Shown here: positions 10,261-18,520 of the stretch, in pieces
Layout: every line of letters starts with the position of its first letter
Position numbering within the stretch: the first letter of the stretch is position 1
Source of the DNA: Stagnimonas sp.
GTDB lineage: Bacteria; Pseudomonadota; Gammaproteobacteria; Nevskiales; Nevskiaceae
DNA: 64,000 nucleotides
Reading direction: 5' to 3'
Assembly (NCBI GenBank): GCA_030696045.1
Contig: JAUYNO010000078.1
Span: forward strand, 1 to 64,000
Program-made: the position numbers and the translations under genes
The notes under the pieces: generated by a model
Databases searched by the model: none
What the model saw: only the letters and a program-made list of their open reading frames with translations
What the model was told of the DNA's origin: nothing

Positions 10261-10301
10261 AAGCGGGCGATGGACTCCAGGTCCATCGCCCGCTTTCGTT
10301 T
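10261..10301 (+). terminator. Intrinsic terminator of the rpsP-rplS operon
   Basis: A 15-base-pair perfect stem (10261-10275 with 10281-10295) with loop TCCAG, ending in CGCTTTCGTTT. Located 56 bases after the L19 stop. Confidence 0.85.
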
Positions 10302-10399
10302 GTCCGGCGCCCTTGAAGCCGGGCCGGAAAACCCCAGTAAGTTGCTGGGATTCAACGCCGTCCCGGTCTTCCATCCATACCCGATCCAAACCGCCTGCC

Positions 10400-12268
10400 A
10401 TGACTGAAACCGTCGAGACCCAGGAATTCCAGTCCGAGACCCGCCAGATCCTGAAGCTGGTCATCCACTCGCTCTACTCGAACAAGGAAATCTTCCTGCG
10501 CGAGCTGATCTCCAATGCCTCCGACGCCTGCGAGAAGCTGCGCTTCGAGGCGCTGTCGAAGCCGGAGCTGCTGGGGGGCGATACGCCGTCGGTGGAACTG
10601 GTGGCGGACGCGGCCGCCGGCACCCTCAGCATCAAGGACAACGGTATCGGCATGGCGCGCGAGGAGGTGGTCGAGAACCTCGGCACCATCGCCCGCTCCG
10701 GTACCAAGAAATTTTTCCAGTCCCTGAGCGGCGATTCCGCCAAGGACTCGCAGCTGATCGGCCAGTTCGGAGTCGGGTTCTACTCGGCCTTCATCGTCGC
10801 CGAGCGCGTCACCGTGCTCAGCAAGAAGACCGGCTGCGAAGCGGTGCGCTGGGACTCCGACGGCGAGGGCAGCTTCCAGGTGCAGCCGCATCACAAGGCG
10901 GACCGTGGCACCGAGGTGATCCTGCATCTGCGCGCCGAGGACCGGGAATTCCTCGACAGCGAACGCCTGACCGGCCTGGTGCACAAGTACTCCGACCACC
11001 TGGCGCTGCCGATCCACCTGGTGAAGGAGGGCAAGAGCGAGCTGATAAATCAGGCTAAGGCCTTCTGGACCCGCCCCAAGTCCGAGTTGAGCGACGCCGA
11101 CTACCAGGCTTTCTACAAGCATCTCTCGCACGACTGGGACGATGCCCTGGCCTGGGCCCACCACAAGGTCGAGGGCAATCTCGAATACACCTCGCTGCTC
11201 TACATTCCAAAGCGCGCGCCGTTCGATCTGTTCAATCGCGACGAGCAGAACGGCGTGCAGCTGTATGTGAAGCGCGTGTTCATCATGGACAAGGCGGCGG
11301 AGCTGCTGCCGCCCTGGCTGCGTTTCGTGCGCGGCCTGGTGGATTCCGCCGACCTGCCGCTGAATGTCTCGCGCGAGCTGCTGCAGGGCAACCGCGTGGT
11401 CGACAAGATCAGGGCCGCGCTGGTGAAGCGTTCGCTCGACCTGCTCGACGATCTCGCCGCCAACAAGCCGGAGCAGTACGCCGAGTTCTGGACCAGTTTC
11501 GGCGCGGTGCTGAAGGAGGGCGTGATCGAGGACGAGGGCCAGCGCGAGCGCGTTGCCAAGCTGCTGCGCTTCGCCAGCAGCGCCCATCCGGACGGGCAGA
11601 CGGTGACGCTGGCCGACTACGTCAGCCGCATGAAGCCGGAGCAGAAGAGCATCTACTACGTCACCGCCGACAGCCTGACGGCGGCGCGCAACAGCCCGCA
11701 TCTGGAAGGCTTTGTCGCCAAGGGCTACGAGGTGCTGCTGCTCAGCGACCGTATCGACGAATGGGTGAGCAGCCATCTGCGCGAGTTCGAGGGCAAGAAG
11801 CTCGACAGCGTTGCCCGCGCCGCCAAGGACATCGAGTCGGCAATCGAGACCCCGGAAAAGGCGGCGAACGAGTCTGCCTACAAGGAGACCCTGGAACGCC
11901 TGAAGCAAGCTCTGGCTGGCCGGATCAGCGACGCCCGGCTGTCCTCGCGCCTGACCGAATCGCCGGCCTGCCTGGTGGCCGACGAATACGGCCTGTCACT
12001 GCGCATGGCGCGGATGATGAAGGCGGCCGGCCAGGCCATGCCCTTCGGCGGCCAGCCGGTGTTCGAGATCAATGCCAGCCACCCGCTGGTGGCGCGGCTC
12101 AAGGACACCACCGATGCCGCCGCCTTCGCCGATCTCGCCGGCCTGCTGCACGATCAGGCGGTGCTCGCCGAGGGCGGTCAGCTCGACGACCCGGCCAGCT
12201 TCGTCAAGCGCCTCAACAAGCTGATTCTCGACGGCCTGGGCGAACAGCCGCGCATCCTGATCGGCTGA
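10400..12268 (+). CDS. htpG: Molecular chaperone HtpG (bacterial Hsp90)
   Basis: 622-aa homodimeric ATP-dependent chaperone. The GHKL ATPase domain shows [21 protein letters not shown], the DNGIGM nucleotide-binding motif and [14 protein letters not shown]. The middle domain includes [11 protein letters not shown] with the Arg that contacts ATP. Start chosen at 10400 ([18 protein letters not shown]), the family N-terminus; an in-frame upstream ATG (10313) lies in the downstream flank of the rplS terminator and would add a 29-residue non-conserved leader. It stands alone, convergent with the voltage-sensor gene 18 bases downstream. Confidence 0.96.
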   Translation: MTETVETQEFQSETRQILKLVIHSLYSNKEIFLRELISNASDACEKLRFEALSKPELLGGDTPSVELVADAAAGTLSIKDNGIGMAREEVVENLGTIARSGTKKFFQSLSGDSAKDSQLIGQFGVGFYSAFIVAERVTVLSKKTGCEAVRWDSDGEGSFQVQPHHKADRGTEVILHLRAEDREFLDSERLTGLVHKYSDHLALPIHLVKEGKSELINQAKAFWTRPKSELSDADYQAFYKHLSHDWDDALAWAHHKVEGNLEYTSLLYIPKRAPFDLFNRDEQNGVQLYVKRVFIMDKAAELLPPWLRFVRGLVDSADLPLNVSRELLQGNRVVDKIRAALVKRSLDLLDDLAANKPEQYAEFWTSFGAVLKEGVIEDEGQRERVAKLLRFASSAHPDGQTVTLADYVSRMKPEQKSIYYVTADSLTAARNSPHLEGFVAKGYEVLLLSDRIDEWVSSHLREFEGKKLDSVARAAKDIESAIETPEKAANESAYKETLERLKQALAGRISDARLSSRLTESPACLVADEYGLSLRMARMMKAAGQAMPFGGQPVFEINASHPLVARLKDTTDAAAFADLAGLLHDQAVLAEGGQLDDPASFVKRLNKLILDGLGEQPRILIG

Positions 12269-12286
12269 GCTGCGCCGCCGCCGCGC

Positions 12287-13066
12287 TCACGACGAGGGCG
12301 GCGGTGGACGGCCCACCGGTTCCACCTCGGGATGCTTGACCGCCACCGCCGCGCGTATCTGCTGGATGTTCTCGCGTAGCAGGTCGGCGACGAACTCGTC
12401 GGTGCGCGGGTCGTGGAGCAGTTCGGAGGCGACCCGCAGGGCGGCCTCGACGGCGGCATTGTTGATGTCGTCGAAGAAGGGAATGCGCTGGAAGCGCTTC
12501 ATCTGCGGATCGGCGCGGATCTTCTCCAGCGCCATCAGCCGCAGGCTTTCGCTGTTCTCGTCCAGCGCCCGCGCGATATTGCGGGTGTAGTGACCCTTCT
12601 GCAGCACCTCGGCGACCTCGTCGAGCACCGCCAGGGTGACCCGGCCACTGATTGCCTGCATGAGCCGGTCGCTGAGCCGGTTGACCAGGTGATAGGTGTA
12701 GCCGCGCCCCAGCGCGCGGTCGGTGGCGACCCCGAAGCGGCCGAGCAGGATCAGGATGCGGATCACCCGGAACAGCCGGAAGCCCCGCAGGGCCGGGCTC
12801 GATACCGGGATCATGCCGAGGATCTCGTACCAGTTGCGCAGCAGGTAGCCGCGCTGCCAGCGGTCCTGCCGCCAGCGCCACAGGAATTCGGCGGCGAAGA
12901 TCGCGCAGACGGCGTAGTCGGCGGCGAAGATCCAGCGCCGCTGCGCCGCGCTGACCGCGCCCCAGGTTTCCCAGCAGAGCAGGCCGATGGAGATCAGGGC
13001 CAGGGCCAGCATCAGCCAGTCCAGCGGACGGATGCGAGGCGGAGCGGCAGCGACGGTCTGGCTCAT
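12287..13066 (-). CDS. Voltage-sensor-domain membrane protein without an evident pore
   Basis: 259-aa inner-membrane protein with an N-terminal ion-transport-type voltage sensor. S1 is about residues 15-36, S2 about 45-65 (CAIFAAEFLWRW), S3 about 75-88, and S4 shows arginines at every third position (94, 97, 100, 103; RGFRLFRVIRIL). After S4 no S5-pore-S6 or selectivity filter is seen; residues about 115-259 are hydrophilic and helical with a Pro/Ser tail. Annotated relatives are usually called ion transporters. ATG at 13066 lies two bases after the stop of the TauE/SafE transporter, so the two are co-transcribed. Function unknown; a proton-conducting or signalling role is conjecture. Confidence 0.8.
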   Translation of the reverse strand: MSQTVAAAPPRIRPLDWLMLALALISIGLLCWETWGAVSAAQRRWIFAADYAVCAIFAAEFLWRWRQDRWQRGYLLRNWYEILGMIPVSSPALRGFRLFRVIRILILLGRFGVATDRALGRGYTYHLVNRLSDRLMQAISGRVTLAVLDEVAEVLQKGHYTRNIARALDENSESLRLMALEKIRADPQMKRFQRIPFFDDINNAAVEAALRVASELLHDPRTDEFVADLLRENIQQIRAAVAVKHPEVEPVGRPPPPSS

Positions 13067-13068
13067 GG

Positions 13069-13836
13069 CTAGGCTGCGCGCCAGATGTCGAAGGCCATGC
13101 GCGCGATCAGGGCCGCAACGATGACGATGAACAGCTGGCGCACGAAGCCGCTGCCTTTTCGGATCGCCAGCTGCGAGCCGATGTAGGAGCCGGCGATGTT
13201 GCAGGCGGCCATCGGCAGTGCGACCCGGTACATCACCTGACCGTGCGGAATGAACCAGGCGAGTGCCGCCAGGTTGGTGGAGAAGTTCACCAGCTTGGCG
13301 GCCGCGGAGGCGACCAGGAAGGAAAAGCCGAACAGGCCGACGAAGGCGAAGATCAGGAAGCTGCCGGTGCCAGGCCCGAAGAAGCCGTCGTAGAAACCGA
13401 TGGCGGCGCCCACAAAGAATCCTGTGATGAACTGATGGCGCTCGCTGAGTTTCGGCGCGTGCAGGCTGCCGAAATCCTTCTTCCAGAGCGTGTAGGCGAA
13501 CACGGCGATCATCATCATCAGGATCAGTGGCCGCAGCAGGGCCGGATTGAACAGGCTGATCGTGCGCGCGCCGAGGAAGGAGAAGGCGAAGGCCGTCAGC
13601 ATGGTCAGGCCCAGCACCTTCCAGGGCAGCTGCACCCGCCGAGAGTATTGCCAGCTGGCATTGGCAGTGCCGAACACGCTGGCGAACTTGTTGGTGCCGA
13701 ACAGCGTCGCCGGCGACAGCTCCGGATGCAGCACGAACAGCGCCGGCACCTGCACCAGGCCGCCACCACCGACCACGGCGTCGATGAAGCCGGCCAGGAA
13801 GGCGAAGCCGCAGAGGGCGAGAAGGCTGAGGTCCAA
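13069..13836 (-). CDS. TauE/SafE (TSUP) family sulfite/anion exporter, YfcA-like
   Basis: 255-aa polytopic inner-membrane protein with about 7-8 hydrophobic segments. It has the two internal repeats of the family, each beginning with a Gly-rich helix: FLAGFIDAVVGGGGLVQVPAL (residues 13-33) and FFVGAAIGFYDGFFGPGTGSFL (about 140-161). The substrate (sulfite, sulfoacetate or other organic anion) cannot be told from sequence. ATG at 13836. It leads a two-gene operon with the voltage-sensor protein. Confidence 0.88.
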   Translation of the reverse strand: MDLSLLALCGFAFLAGFIDAVVGGGGLVQVPALFVLHPELSPATLFGTNKFASVFGTANASWQYSRRVQLPWKVLGLTMLTAFAFSFLGARTISLFNPALLRPLILMMMIAVFAYTLWKKDFGSLHAPKLSERHQFITGFFVGAAIGFYDGFFGPGTGSFLIFAFVGLFGFSFLVASAAAKLVNFSTNLAALAWFIPHGQVMYRVALPMAACNIAGSYIGSQLAIRKGSGFVRQLFIVIVAALIARMAFDIWRAA

Positions 13837-13861
13837 TTCGCCCCCTACACCTTGCCGGTCT

Positions 13862-13966
13862 CCCTCCCCCGCGAGCGGGGGAGGGTCGGGGTGGGGGCGT
13901 TTTGGTCGGGGTGAGTGCGCGCTGTAACCGCCCCCCTCCCAACCTCCCCCCGCAGGCGGGGGGAGG
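13862..13966. repeat. Pair of very GC-rich intergenic hairpins
   Basis: Two 11-bp stems with 2-base loops: CCCTCCCCCGC/GCGGGGGAGGG (13862-13885) and CCTCCCCCCGC/GCGGGGGGAGG (13943-13966), separated by G-rich spacer with GGGTCGGGGTGGGGGC. This is the type of dispersed palindrome common between genes in high-GC proteobacteria. It may act as a transcription barrier between two minus-strand genes. A related hairpin follows fur. Confidence 0.7.
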
Positions 13967-13987
13967 AGCGGGCACCGCTCACCCGCT

Positions 13988-14320
13988 TCACAGCAGCTTG
14001 GTCACCGCGCCCGGCAGCTTGTAGCGCTTGTCGGTGAAGAACCGCTGCAGCATCAGGGTCAGCCATTCCCTCGAGCTGGAGAATTTCTTCAGCACGATGT
14101 AGCTGTCCTCGCCCTCGCGTTCCAGTTCGTAGCGCTCGATGGAGGCGGTCACGGTCTGCGACTCCCCCTTGAGGTGGGCCTTGAGCGTGACCCGGTTGGA
14201 CTTGGTGTCCACCGCGCATTCGACCACCTCGCCGTACAGGCCGAGCTTGTCGTTGAGAAAGGCCTTCATGGAAATGGCCAGGGCGCCGTCCTTGGCGCCG
14301 CGCATCAGCGAGCCGAGCAT
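13988..14320 (-). CDS. Conserved hypothetical protein (110 aa)
   Basis: 110-aa soluble protein, no signal peptide or membrane segment. Sequence is beta-strand rich (NRVTLKAHLKGESQTVTASIERYELEREG) flanked by helices, ending in LQRFFTDKRYKLPGAVTKLL. I do not recognise a named family. It is 30 bases downstream of the PhoH-type gene on the same strand and probably shares its transcript. Codon use resembles the core genes. No function assigned. Confidence 0.75.
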   Translation of the reverse strand: MLGSLMRGAKDGALAISMKAFLNDKLGLYGEVVECAVDTKSNRVTLKAHLKGESQTVTASIERYELEREGEDSYIVLKKFSSSREWLTLMLQRFFTDKRYKLPGAVTKLL

Positions 14321-14350
14321 GGGTTCCTCCGGGGTCTTGTGCTTGTTGGC

Positions 14351-15781
14351 CTAGAGGATATCCGAGGCGTGCGCCGCCAGCCGCGAACGCTCGCCGCGCG
14401 CCAGGGTGACATGGCCGCCGTGCGGCCAGCCCTGGAAGCGGTCGACCACATAGGTCAGGCCGCTGGTGGTTTCCGACAGGTAGGGGGTGTCGATCTGCGC
14501 CAGATTGCCCAGGCAGACCATCTTGGTGCCCGGACCGCAACGGGTTATCAGGGTGCGCATCTGCTTGGCGGTCAGGTTCTGCGCCTCGTCGATGATGACG
14601 AAGCGATTGAGGAAGGTGCGGCCGCGCATGAAGTTGAGCGAGCGGATCTTGATGCGCTTGCTGAGGATGTCGTTGGTGGCGGCGCGCTCCCAGTCGCCGG
14701 CATTGCTGGTCTGGGTCAGCACTTCCAGGTTGTCCATCAGCGCGCCCATCCAGGGCGTCATCTTTTCTTCCTCGGTGCCGGGCAGGAAGCCGATGTCGTC
14801 GCCCAGCGGCACGGTGACGCGGGTCATGATGATCTCGCGGTAGCGGTTCTCGTCGAGCACCTGGGCCAGGCCGGCGGCCAGGGTCAGCAGGGTCTTGCCG
14901 GTGCCGGCGGTGCCGAGGATGGTGACGAAGTCGATGTCCGGATCCAGCAGGAGATTCAGCGCGAAGTTCTGTTCGCGGTTCTTGGCATGGATGCCCCAGA
15001 CCGGCGTCTTGCCGTGCTGATAGTCGCGGATCACCCGCAGCGTCGCGGCATTGCCATCGATGCCCTGGACCACCATGTCCAAGCCGTCGTCGTCGGCATC
15101 GTCGGCCAGGTGCAGGAACTGGTTGACGTGCCACTGCTTCACCAGCGGGCCGCGAATCTTGTAGCAGGCGCGGGCGCGCTCGTCCTGCCAGCTCTCCATC
15201 TTGTCGCTGTGCTGGTCCCAGAAGTCCTTGGGCAGGCTGGCGTAGCCGCTGTAGAGCAGGTCGGTGTCTTCCAGCACCTGATCGTTGTGGTAGTCCTCGG
15301 TGTGGACGCCGACGATGGCGGCCTTGATCCGCAGGTTGATGTCCTTCGACACCAGGGCCACCGGCCGCCCCGGATGCGCGGCCTGCACCGCCAGCGCGGT
15401 GATCAGGATGGAGTTGTCCGGCTTGTTGCCGGGCAGGATGCCGGGCAGCGAGGTGTCGGTCGGCTGGGTCTGGAAGAACAGCTTGCCGGTCGCCGCCGCG
15501 CCGTGGCGGCCGCCGCCACTGCCGCTCTTCTTTTGGGTGGTGGTCGGCAGGCTGATGCCGCTCTCGATCTGCCGGTGGTCCTTGCCAGCGACCAGATCGT
15601 CGAGCAGGCGGCTGACCTGACGCGCGGTGCGCGCCGGCTCGCTGGTGCCCTTCTTGAGACCGTCGAGTTCCTCCAGGACCACCATCGGGATGAACAGATC
15701 GTGTTCCTCGAAGCGGAACAGGCTGCTCGGGTCGTGCATCAGCACGTTGGTGTCGAGGACGAAGATCTTCTTCTTGGGCAT
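14351..15781 (-). CDS. PIN domain-PhoH ATPase fusion (PhoH2-type)
   Basis: 476-aa cytosolic protein. The N-terminal PIN nuclease domain begins FVLDTNVLMHDP (acidic residue Asp10) and continues through VVLEELDGLK and ALVSKDINLRIKA. The C-terminal PhoH P-loop ATPase has Walker A GTAGTGKT at 290-297 and Walker B VIIDEAQ at 393-399. PhoH2 proteins are described as sequence-selective RNA unwinding and cleaving enzymes; here no antitoxin-like gene precedes it. ATG at 15781. A Ser/Gly-rich linker at about 84-95 joins the domains. Full length for the family. Confidence 0.9.
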   Translation of the reverse strand: MPKKKIFVLDTNVLMHDPSSLFRFEEHDLFIPMVVLEELDGLKKGTSEPARTARQVSRLLDDLVAGKDHRQIESGISLPTTTQKKSGSGGGRHGAAATGKLFFQTQPTDTSLPGILPGNKPDNSILITALAVQAAHPGRPVALVSKDINLRIKAAIVGVHTEDYHNDQVLEDTDLLYSGYASLPKDFWDQHSDKMESWQDERARACYKIRGPLVKQWHVNQFLHLADDADDDGLDMVVQGIDGNAATLRVIRDYQHGKTPVWGIHAKNREQNFALNLLLDPDIDFVTILGTAGTGKTLLTLAAGLAQVLDENRYREIIMTRVTVPLGDDIGFLPGTEEEKMTPWMGALMDNLEVLTQTSNAGDWERAATNDILSKRIKIRSLNFMRGRTFLNRFVIIDEAQNLTAKQMRTLITRCGPGTKMVCLGNLAQIDTPYLSETTSGLTYVVDRFQGWPHGGHVTLARGERSRLAAHASDIL

Positions 15782-15824
15782 GCGAGCTCGGTGCGGGTGG
15801 GGTGGGTACGGCTCTACAAAGCAA

Positions 15825-15856
15825 GAAGGCCGGCGACGCGGAGCGCCCCGGCCTTC
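15825..15856 (-). terminator. Intrinsic terminator after bcp
   Basis: Stem GAAGGCCGG/CCGGCCTTC (15825-15833 with 15848-15856), followed on the minus strand by TTGCTTTG. It lies 36 bases after the peroxiredoxin stop and before the phoH-type gene. Confidence 0.7.
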
Positions 15857-15892
15857 GGGAAAGGTTTACTGGGTAGTGCTCGGCGCAAGGCC

Positions 15893-16360
15893 CTAGAGTT
15901 CCTTCACGGCAGCCAGTACTTCTTCGGCATGGCCCTTGGCCTTCACGCTGCGCCAGGCCTGCACCAGCTTGCCCTTCTCGTTGAACAGGAAACTGCAGCG
16001 GTCGATGCCCAGGTACTTCTTGCCGTACATGCTCTTCTCGACGATGGCGCCGAAGGCGGCGCAGGCCTGCTCCTCCCCATCGGACAGCAGGGTGAATGGA
16101 AACCCAAACTTGGCGCAGAAGTTGTCGTGCGATTTCACGCTGTCTTTCGACACTCCGACGATGTCGGCCCCGGCCTTCTGGAACTCGGGGTAGAGGCGGG
16201 TGAAGTCCTGGCCCTCCAGGGTGCAGCCCGGGGTGTTGTCCTTGGGGTAGAAGTAGACCACCAGCTTCCTGCCGGCGTAGTCCTTGTTCAGCGTCACGGT
16301 CTTGCCGCCGCTGGCCGGTAGGCTCAGTGCGGGCAGCTTGTCGCCAGTGGCTATGCTCAT
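15893..16360 (-). CDS. bcp: Thioredoxin-dependent peroxiredoxin (Bcp/PrxQ)
   Basis: 155-aa cytosolic thiol peroxidase that reduces H2O2 and organic peroxides. The peroxidatic Cys is in KDNTPGCTLEGQDF (near residue 44). The resolving Cys five residues later, present in E. coli Bcp, is replaced (LEGQD), so this is either a 1-Cys form or resolves through another Cys, such as the one in DNFCAKFGFPF. Start chosen at 16360 (MSIATGDKLPALSL); an upstream in-frame start would give a Pro/Arg leader. Seven bases after gcvR on the same strand, the usual pairing, with dapA divergent. Confidence 0.92.
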   Translation of the reverse strand: MSIATGDKLPALSLPASGGKTVTLNKDYAGRKLVVYFYPKDNTPGCTLEGQDFTRLYPEFQKAGADIVGVSKDSVKSHDNFCAKFGFPFTLLSDGEEQACAAFGAIVEKSMYGKKYLGIDRCSFLFNEKGKLVQAWRSVKAKGHAEEVLAAVKEL

Positions 16361-16367
16361 CGTCGGC

Positions 16368-16904
16368 TCAGGTCTTGATCGGGTCCAGCATGCCATCCGC
16401 GTTCAGATCGTCGCAGAGATCCATGAACGATTCGCGTAGCGCCTGGGGATGCTGGTTGACCGGCACATGCAGGGTCATCTGCACGCTGCACATCGAGGCG
16501 CCGGTGTGACCGGACTGGTACTTTTGCGAATTCATCTCCGCCACCTGCACGTCCTGGGCGCTGAAGAATTCCAGCAGATGCACCAGCAGCTCTGGCTGCT
16601 GCGGGGCGATGACGTCGGCGGCGTAGGGGCGGAAGGCGGGATTCTGCTCGCGCGGGCCGCAGCGCTCGAAGCGCACCTGCAACTCCAGTTTCTCGGCGAT
16701 GCCGGGCAGGGCCGTCTCCAGCCGGCCCAGGGTGCTCCAGTTGCCGGACACCACCAGATTGGCGGTCAGGCGGTCGCCGATGGGGGCGATGCGGCAATCC
16801 TCGACCTCGCCCCCGCGTTCGCGGATGGCACGGAACAGTTCCAGCGCGATCTGGGGGCGCGGAGCCGCCAGGACGGAGATGCTGAGGAATTCGGAAGAGA
16901 GCAT
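16368..16904 (-). CDS. gcvR: Glycine cleavage system regulator GcvR-like (tandem ACT)
   Basis: 178-aa cytosolic protein with two ACT-type halves: LSISVLAAPRPQIALELFRAIRERGGEVEDCRI (about 7-39) and LLVHLLEFFSAQDVQVAEMNSQKY (about 105-128). GcvR binds GcvA in E. coli and blocks activation of gcvTHP when glycine is low. ATG at 16904 is chosen; a further upstream start overlaps the dapA promoter region. It is divergent from dapA, as in many gammaproteobacteria. No gcvA is in the window. Confidence 0.85.
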   Translation of the reverse strand: MLSSEFLSISVLAAPRPQIALELFRAIRERGGEVEDCRIAPIGDRLTANLVVSGNWSTLGRLETALPGIAEKLELQVRFERCGPREQNPAFRPYAADVIAPQQPELLVHLLEFFSAQDVQVAEMNSQKYQSGHTGASMCSVQMTLHVPVNQHPQALRESFMDLCDDLNADGMLDPIKT

Positions 16905-16993
16905 GTGTGGGTATCTTGCCGCGAACCTGCGGCGTTCTGAGTTTAAGCCGCTTTGAGCGTCCTGCAAGGCGAAGAGATGGGCAGGCGCTCGGC

Positions 16994-16999
16994 TATACT
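16994..16999 (+). promoter_or_regulatory. Probable dapA -10 element
   Basis: TATACT 31 bases before the dapA ATG in the dapA-gcvR divergent spacer. A clear -35 is not visible, so only the -10 is proposed. Confidence 0.4.
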
Positions 17000-17029
17000 T
17001 GTGCCCCTTTTCCGAAACTCAAGAATTCC

Positions 17030-17914
17030 ATGCCAATCCGGGGCAGCATCGTCGCGTTGGTGACGCCGATGCACGAAGACGGCGCGGTCGACTGGAACTG
17101 TCTGGCCGAGCTGGTTGAATGGCATATCGCCGAGGGCACCGACGGCCTGGTGGCGGTTGGCACCACCGGCGAATCCGCCACGCTGGACGTGGACGAGCAC
17201 CTGGAAGTGGTGCGCCGGGTGGTCAGCCAGGCCCGCGGTCGGGTGCCGGTGATCGCCGGTACCGGTGCCAACTCCACCCGTGAAGCCATCGAGCTGACCC
17301 GGGCCGGCCTCGCCGCCCGCGCCGACGCCTGCCTGGTGGTGACGCCCTACTACAACAAGCCGCCGCAGGAAGGCTTGTACCAGCACTACAAGGCGGTCGC
17401 CGAGGCCACCGGCGCGCCGATCCTGCTCTACAACGTGCCCGGCCGCACCGGCTGCGACCTGCTGCCGGAAACCGTCGCGCGACTGGCGCCGATCCCCAAC
17501 ATCATCGGCCTGAAGGAAGCGATCGGCACGCCCGAACGCCGCCAGGCCCTGCTGGGTCTGGGCCTGGGCAAGGATTTCTTGCTGCTGTCCGGTGACGACG
17601 AGACCGCGCGCGAGGCGATCCTGGCCGGCTTTGTCGGCGATATCTCGGTCACTGCCAATATCGCTCCTCGCCTGATGCACGAGATGTGTGCCGCCGCCCT
17701 CGCTGGCGACGCCGAGCTGGCCGCCGAGCTGGATGCGAGGCTGCTGCCGCTGCACCAGAAGCTGTTCGTCGAACCCAATCCGATTCCCGCCAAGTGGGCG
17801 CTGCAGGTCATGGGCCGCATCCCGGCCGGCCTGCGTCTGCCGCTGGTGCCGCTATCGCCATCCCTACACGCTGTCGTACGCGAGGCCCTGCGCGCCTCCG
17901 GAGTGCTCGCATGA
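17030..17914 (+). CDS. dapA: 4-hydroxy-tetrahydrodipicolinate synthase
   Basis: 294-aa TIM-barrel enzyme condensing pyruvate with aspartate semialdehyde in lysine/diaminopimelate synthesis. Seen: GTTGESATL (pyruvate-binding Thr-Thr), YYNKPPQEGLYQHY with the catalytic Tyr, YNVPGRTG and the Schiff-base Lys in IIGLKEAIG (near 161). Start at 17030 (MPIRGSIVALVTPM) matches the family. The following lipoprotein overlaps its stop by four bases. Confidence 0.97.
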   Translation: MPIRGSIVALVTPMHEDGAVDWNCLAELVEWHIAEGTDGLVAVGTTGESATLDVDEHLEVVRRVVSQARGRVPVIAGTGANSTREAIELTRAGLAARADACLVVTPYYNKPPQEGLYQHYKAVAEATGAPILLYNVPGRTGCDLLPETVARLAPIPNIIGLKEAIGTPERRQALLGLGLGKDFLLLSGDDETAREAILAGFVGDISVTANIAPRLMHEMCAAALAGDAELAAELDARLLPLHQKLFVEPNPIPAKWALQVMGRIPAGLRLPLVPLSPSLHAVVREALRASGVLA

Positions 17915-18231
17915 CCAAGCTTTTCCCGCTCGCCGTCCTGGCCCTGGCTCTCGGGGGCTGCGCCAGCGGTCGTTGCGACGGCGACAGCCGCTATCGCGAG
18001 GCCGAGTCGATTGCGCCGATCCAGGGCACCGGGGAGTTGTTGTTGCCGGAATCGCCGGCCGCACTGCGGGTGCCGCCGCTGTCGGAGGCCGCACGCACCG
18101 CCGCCGCGCAGCCGGTCGACAACGGTGGCGGTCGCCGCAAGGCCTGCCTGGATGTGCCGCCGCGCCTGCCCCCGGTTGAGCCCGAACCGGCACCGGCAAC
18201 CCCGCCGCCGGCCGCGCCGACTGCCCAATAA
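17911..18231 (+). CDS. Small lipoprotein downstream of dapA
   Basis: 106-aa predicted lipoprotein: signal MTKLFPLAVLALALGGC with lipobox Cys17, then an Arg/Asp-rich segment (CASGRCDGDSRYREAESIAPIQGTGEL) and a Pro/Ala-rich C-terminus. The ATGA overlap with dapA implies coupled translation. Its place after dapA is that of bamC in E. coli, and the SRYREAESIAPI segment resembles the conserved unstructured N-terminal region of BamC, but the helix-grip domains are absent. It may be a reduced BamC-like protein; this is inference. Confidence 0.75.
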   Translation: MTKLFPLAVLALALGGCASGRCDGDSRYREAESIAPIQGTGELLLPESPAALRVPPLSEAARTAAAQPVDNGGGRRKACLDVPPRLPPVEPEPAPATPPPAAPTAQ

Positions 18232-18263
18232 GGCCGTTTGCCGCTAGAATTGCGCCCCTTCAA

Positions 18264-18353
18264 GGACAGGTGTCCGAGTGGTTTAAGGAGCAAGCCTGGA
18301 AAGTTTGTAAACGGGTAACCGTTTCGCGGGTTCGAATCCCGCCCTGTCCGCCA
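18264..18353 (+). tRNA. tRNA-Ser(GGA)
   Basis: 90-nt class II tRNA with encoded CCA. Acceptor stem GGACAGG/CCTGTCC; D arm TGTCCGAGTGG; anticodon stem CAAGC/GTTTG (one G-T pair) with loop CTGGAAA, anticodon GGA; a long variable arm; T arm GCGGG TTCGAAT CCCGC. Closely resembles E. coli tRNA-Ser(GGA). TAGAAT 14 bases upstream may be its -10. Its 3' end is the insertion site of the island. Confidence 0.97.
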
Positions 18354-18355
18354 AA
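18331..18355. other. attL-like core in the tRNA-Ser 3' end
   Basis: The T arm to CCA region of the tRNA gene aligns with 56320-56343: TTCGA at the same offset, then CGCCCTG-CCGCCAA with one base (T) missing on the right. Integrases of this family recombine at tRNA 3' ends, and the tRNA remains whole. Confidence 0.55.
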
Positions 18356-18386
18356 TAATCATCCGAGGGAGTCCGAGGATGACCTG

Positions 18387-18415
18387 AAACCCCCGAGAAA
18401 TTGGGGGTTTTTCTT
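18387..18415 (+). terminator. Intrinsic terminator after tRNA-Ser (island side)
   Basis: AAACCCCC (18387-18394), loop GAGAAATT, GGGGGTTT (18403-18410), then TTCTTT. It lies within the island end and would end tRNA transcription before int. Confidence 0.8.
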
Positions 18416-18455
18416 TGCCCGCTGTCCGGTGACGTCCACTGGTGTCCTGTTGCAT

Positions 18456-18520
18456 CTACCCCCAGCCGGGGGTACTAATGAGGGTAGAAAGTAGATCTCT
18501 GGAAATCGCTACCCCCAGCC
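18456..18520. repeat. Integrase arm-type repeats, left end
   Basis: CTACCCCCAGCC occurs twice (18456-18467 and 18509-18520), the second copy ending at the int start codon; GGGGGTA in inverse orientation at 18468-18474 forms a palindrome with the first. The same GGGGGTA heptamer recurs at the right end of the island. Occupancy near the start codon could also repress int. Confidence 0.6.

Noticed and set aside
12287-13975. A continuous 562-codon minus-strand frame
   Set aside because: Only the part from 13066 down (voltage sensor) is protein-like; the rest is the wrong frame of the TauE/SafE gene and GC hairpins.
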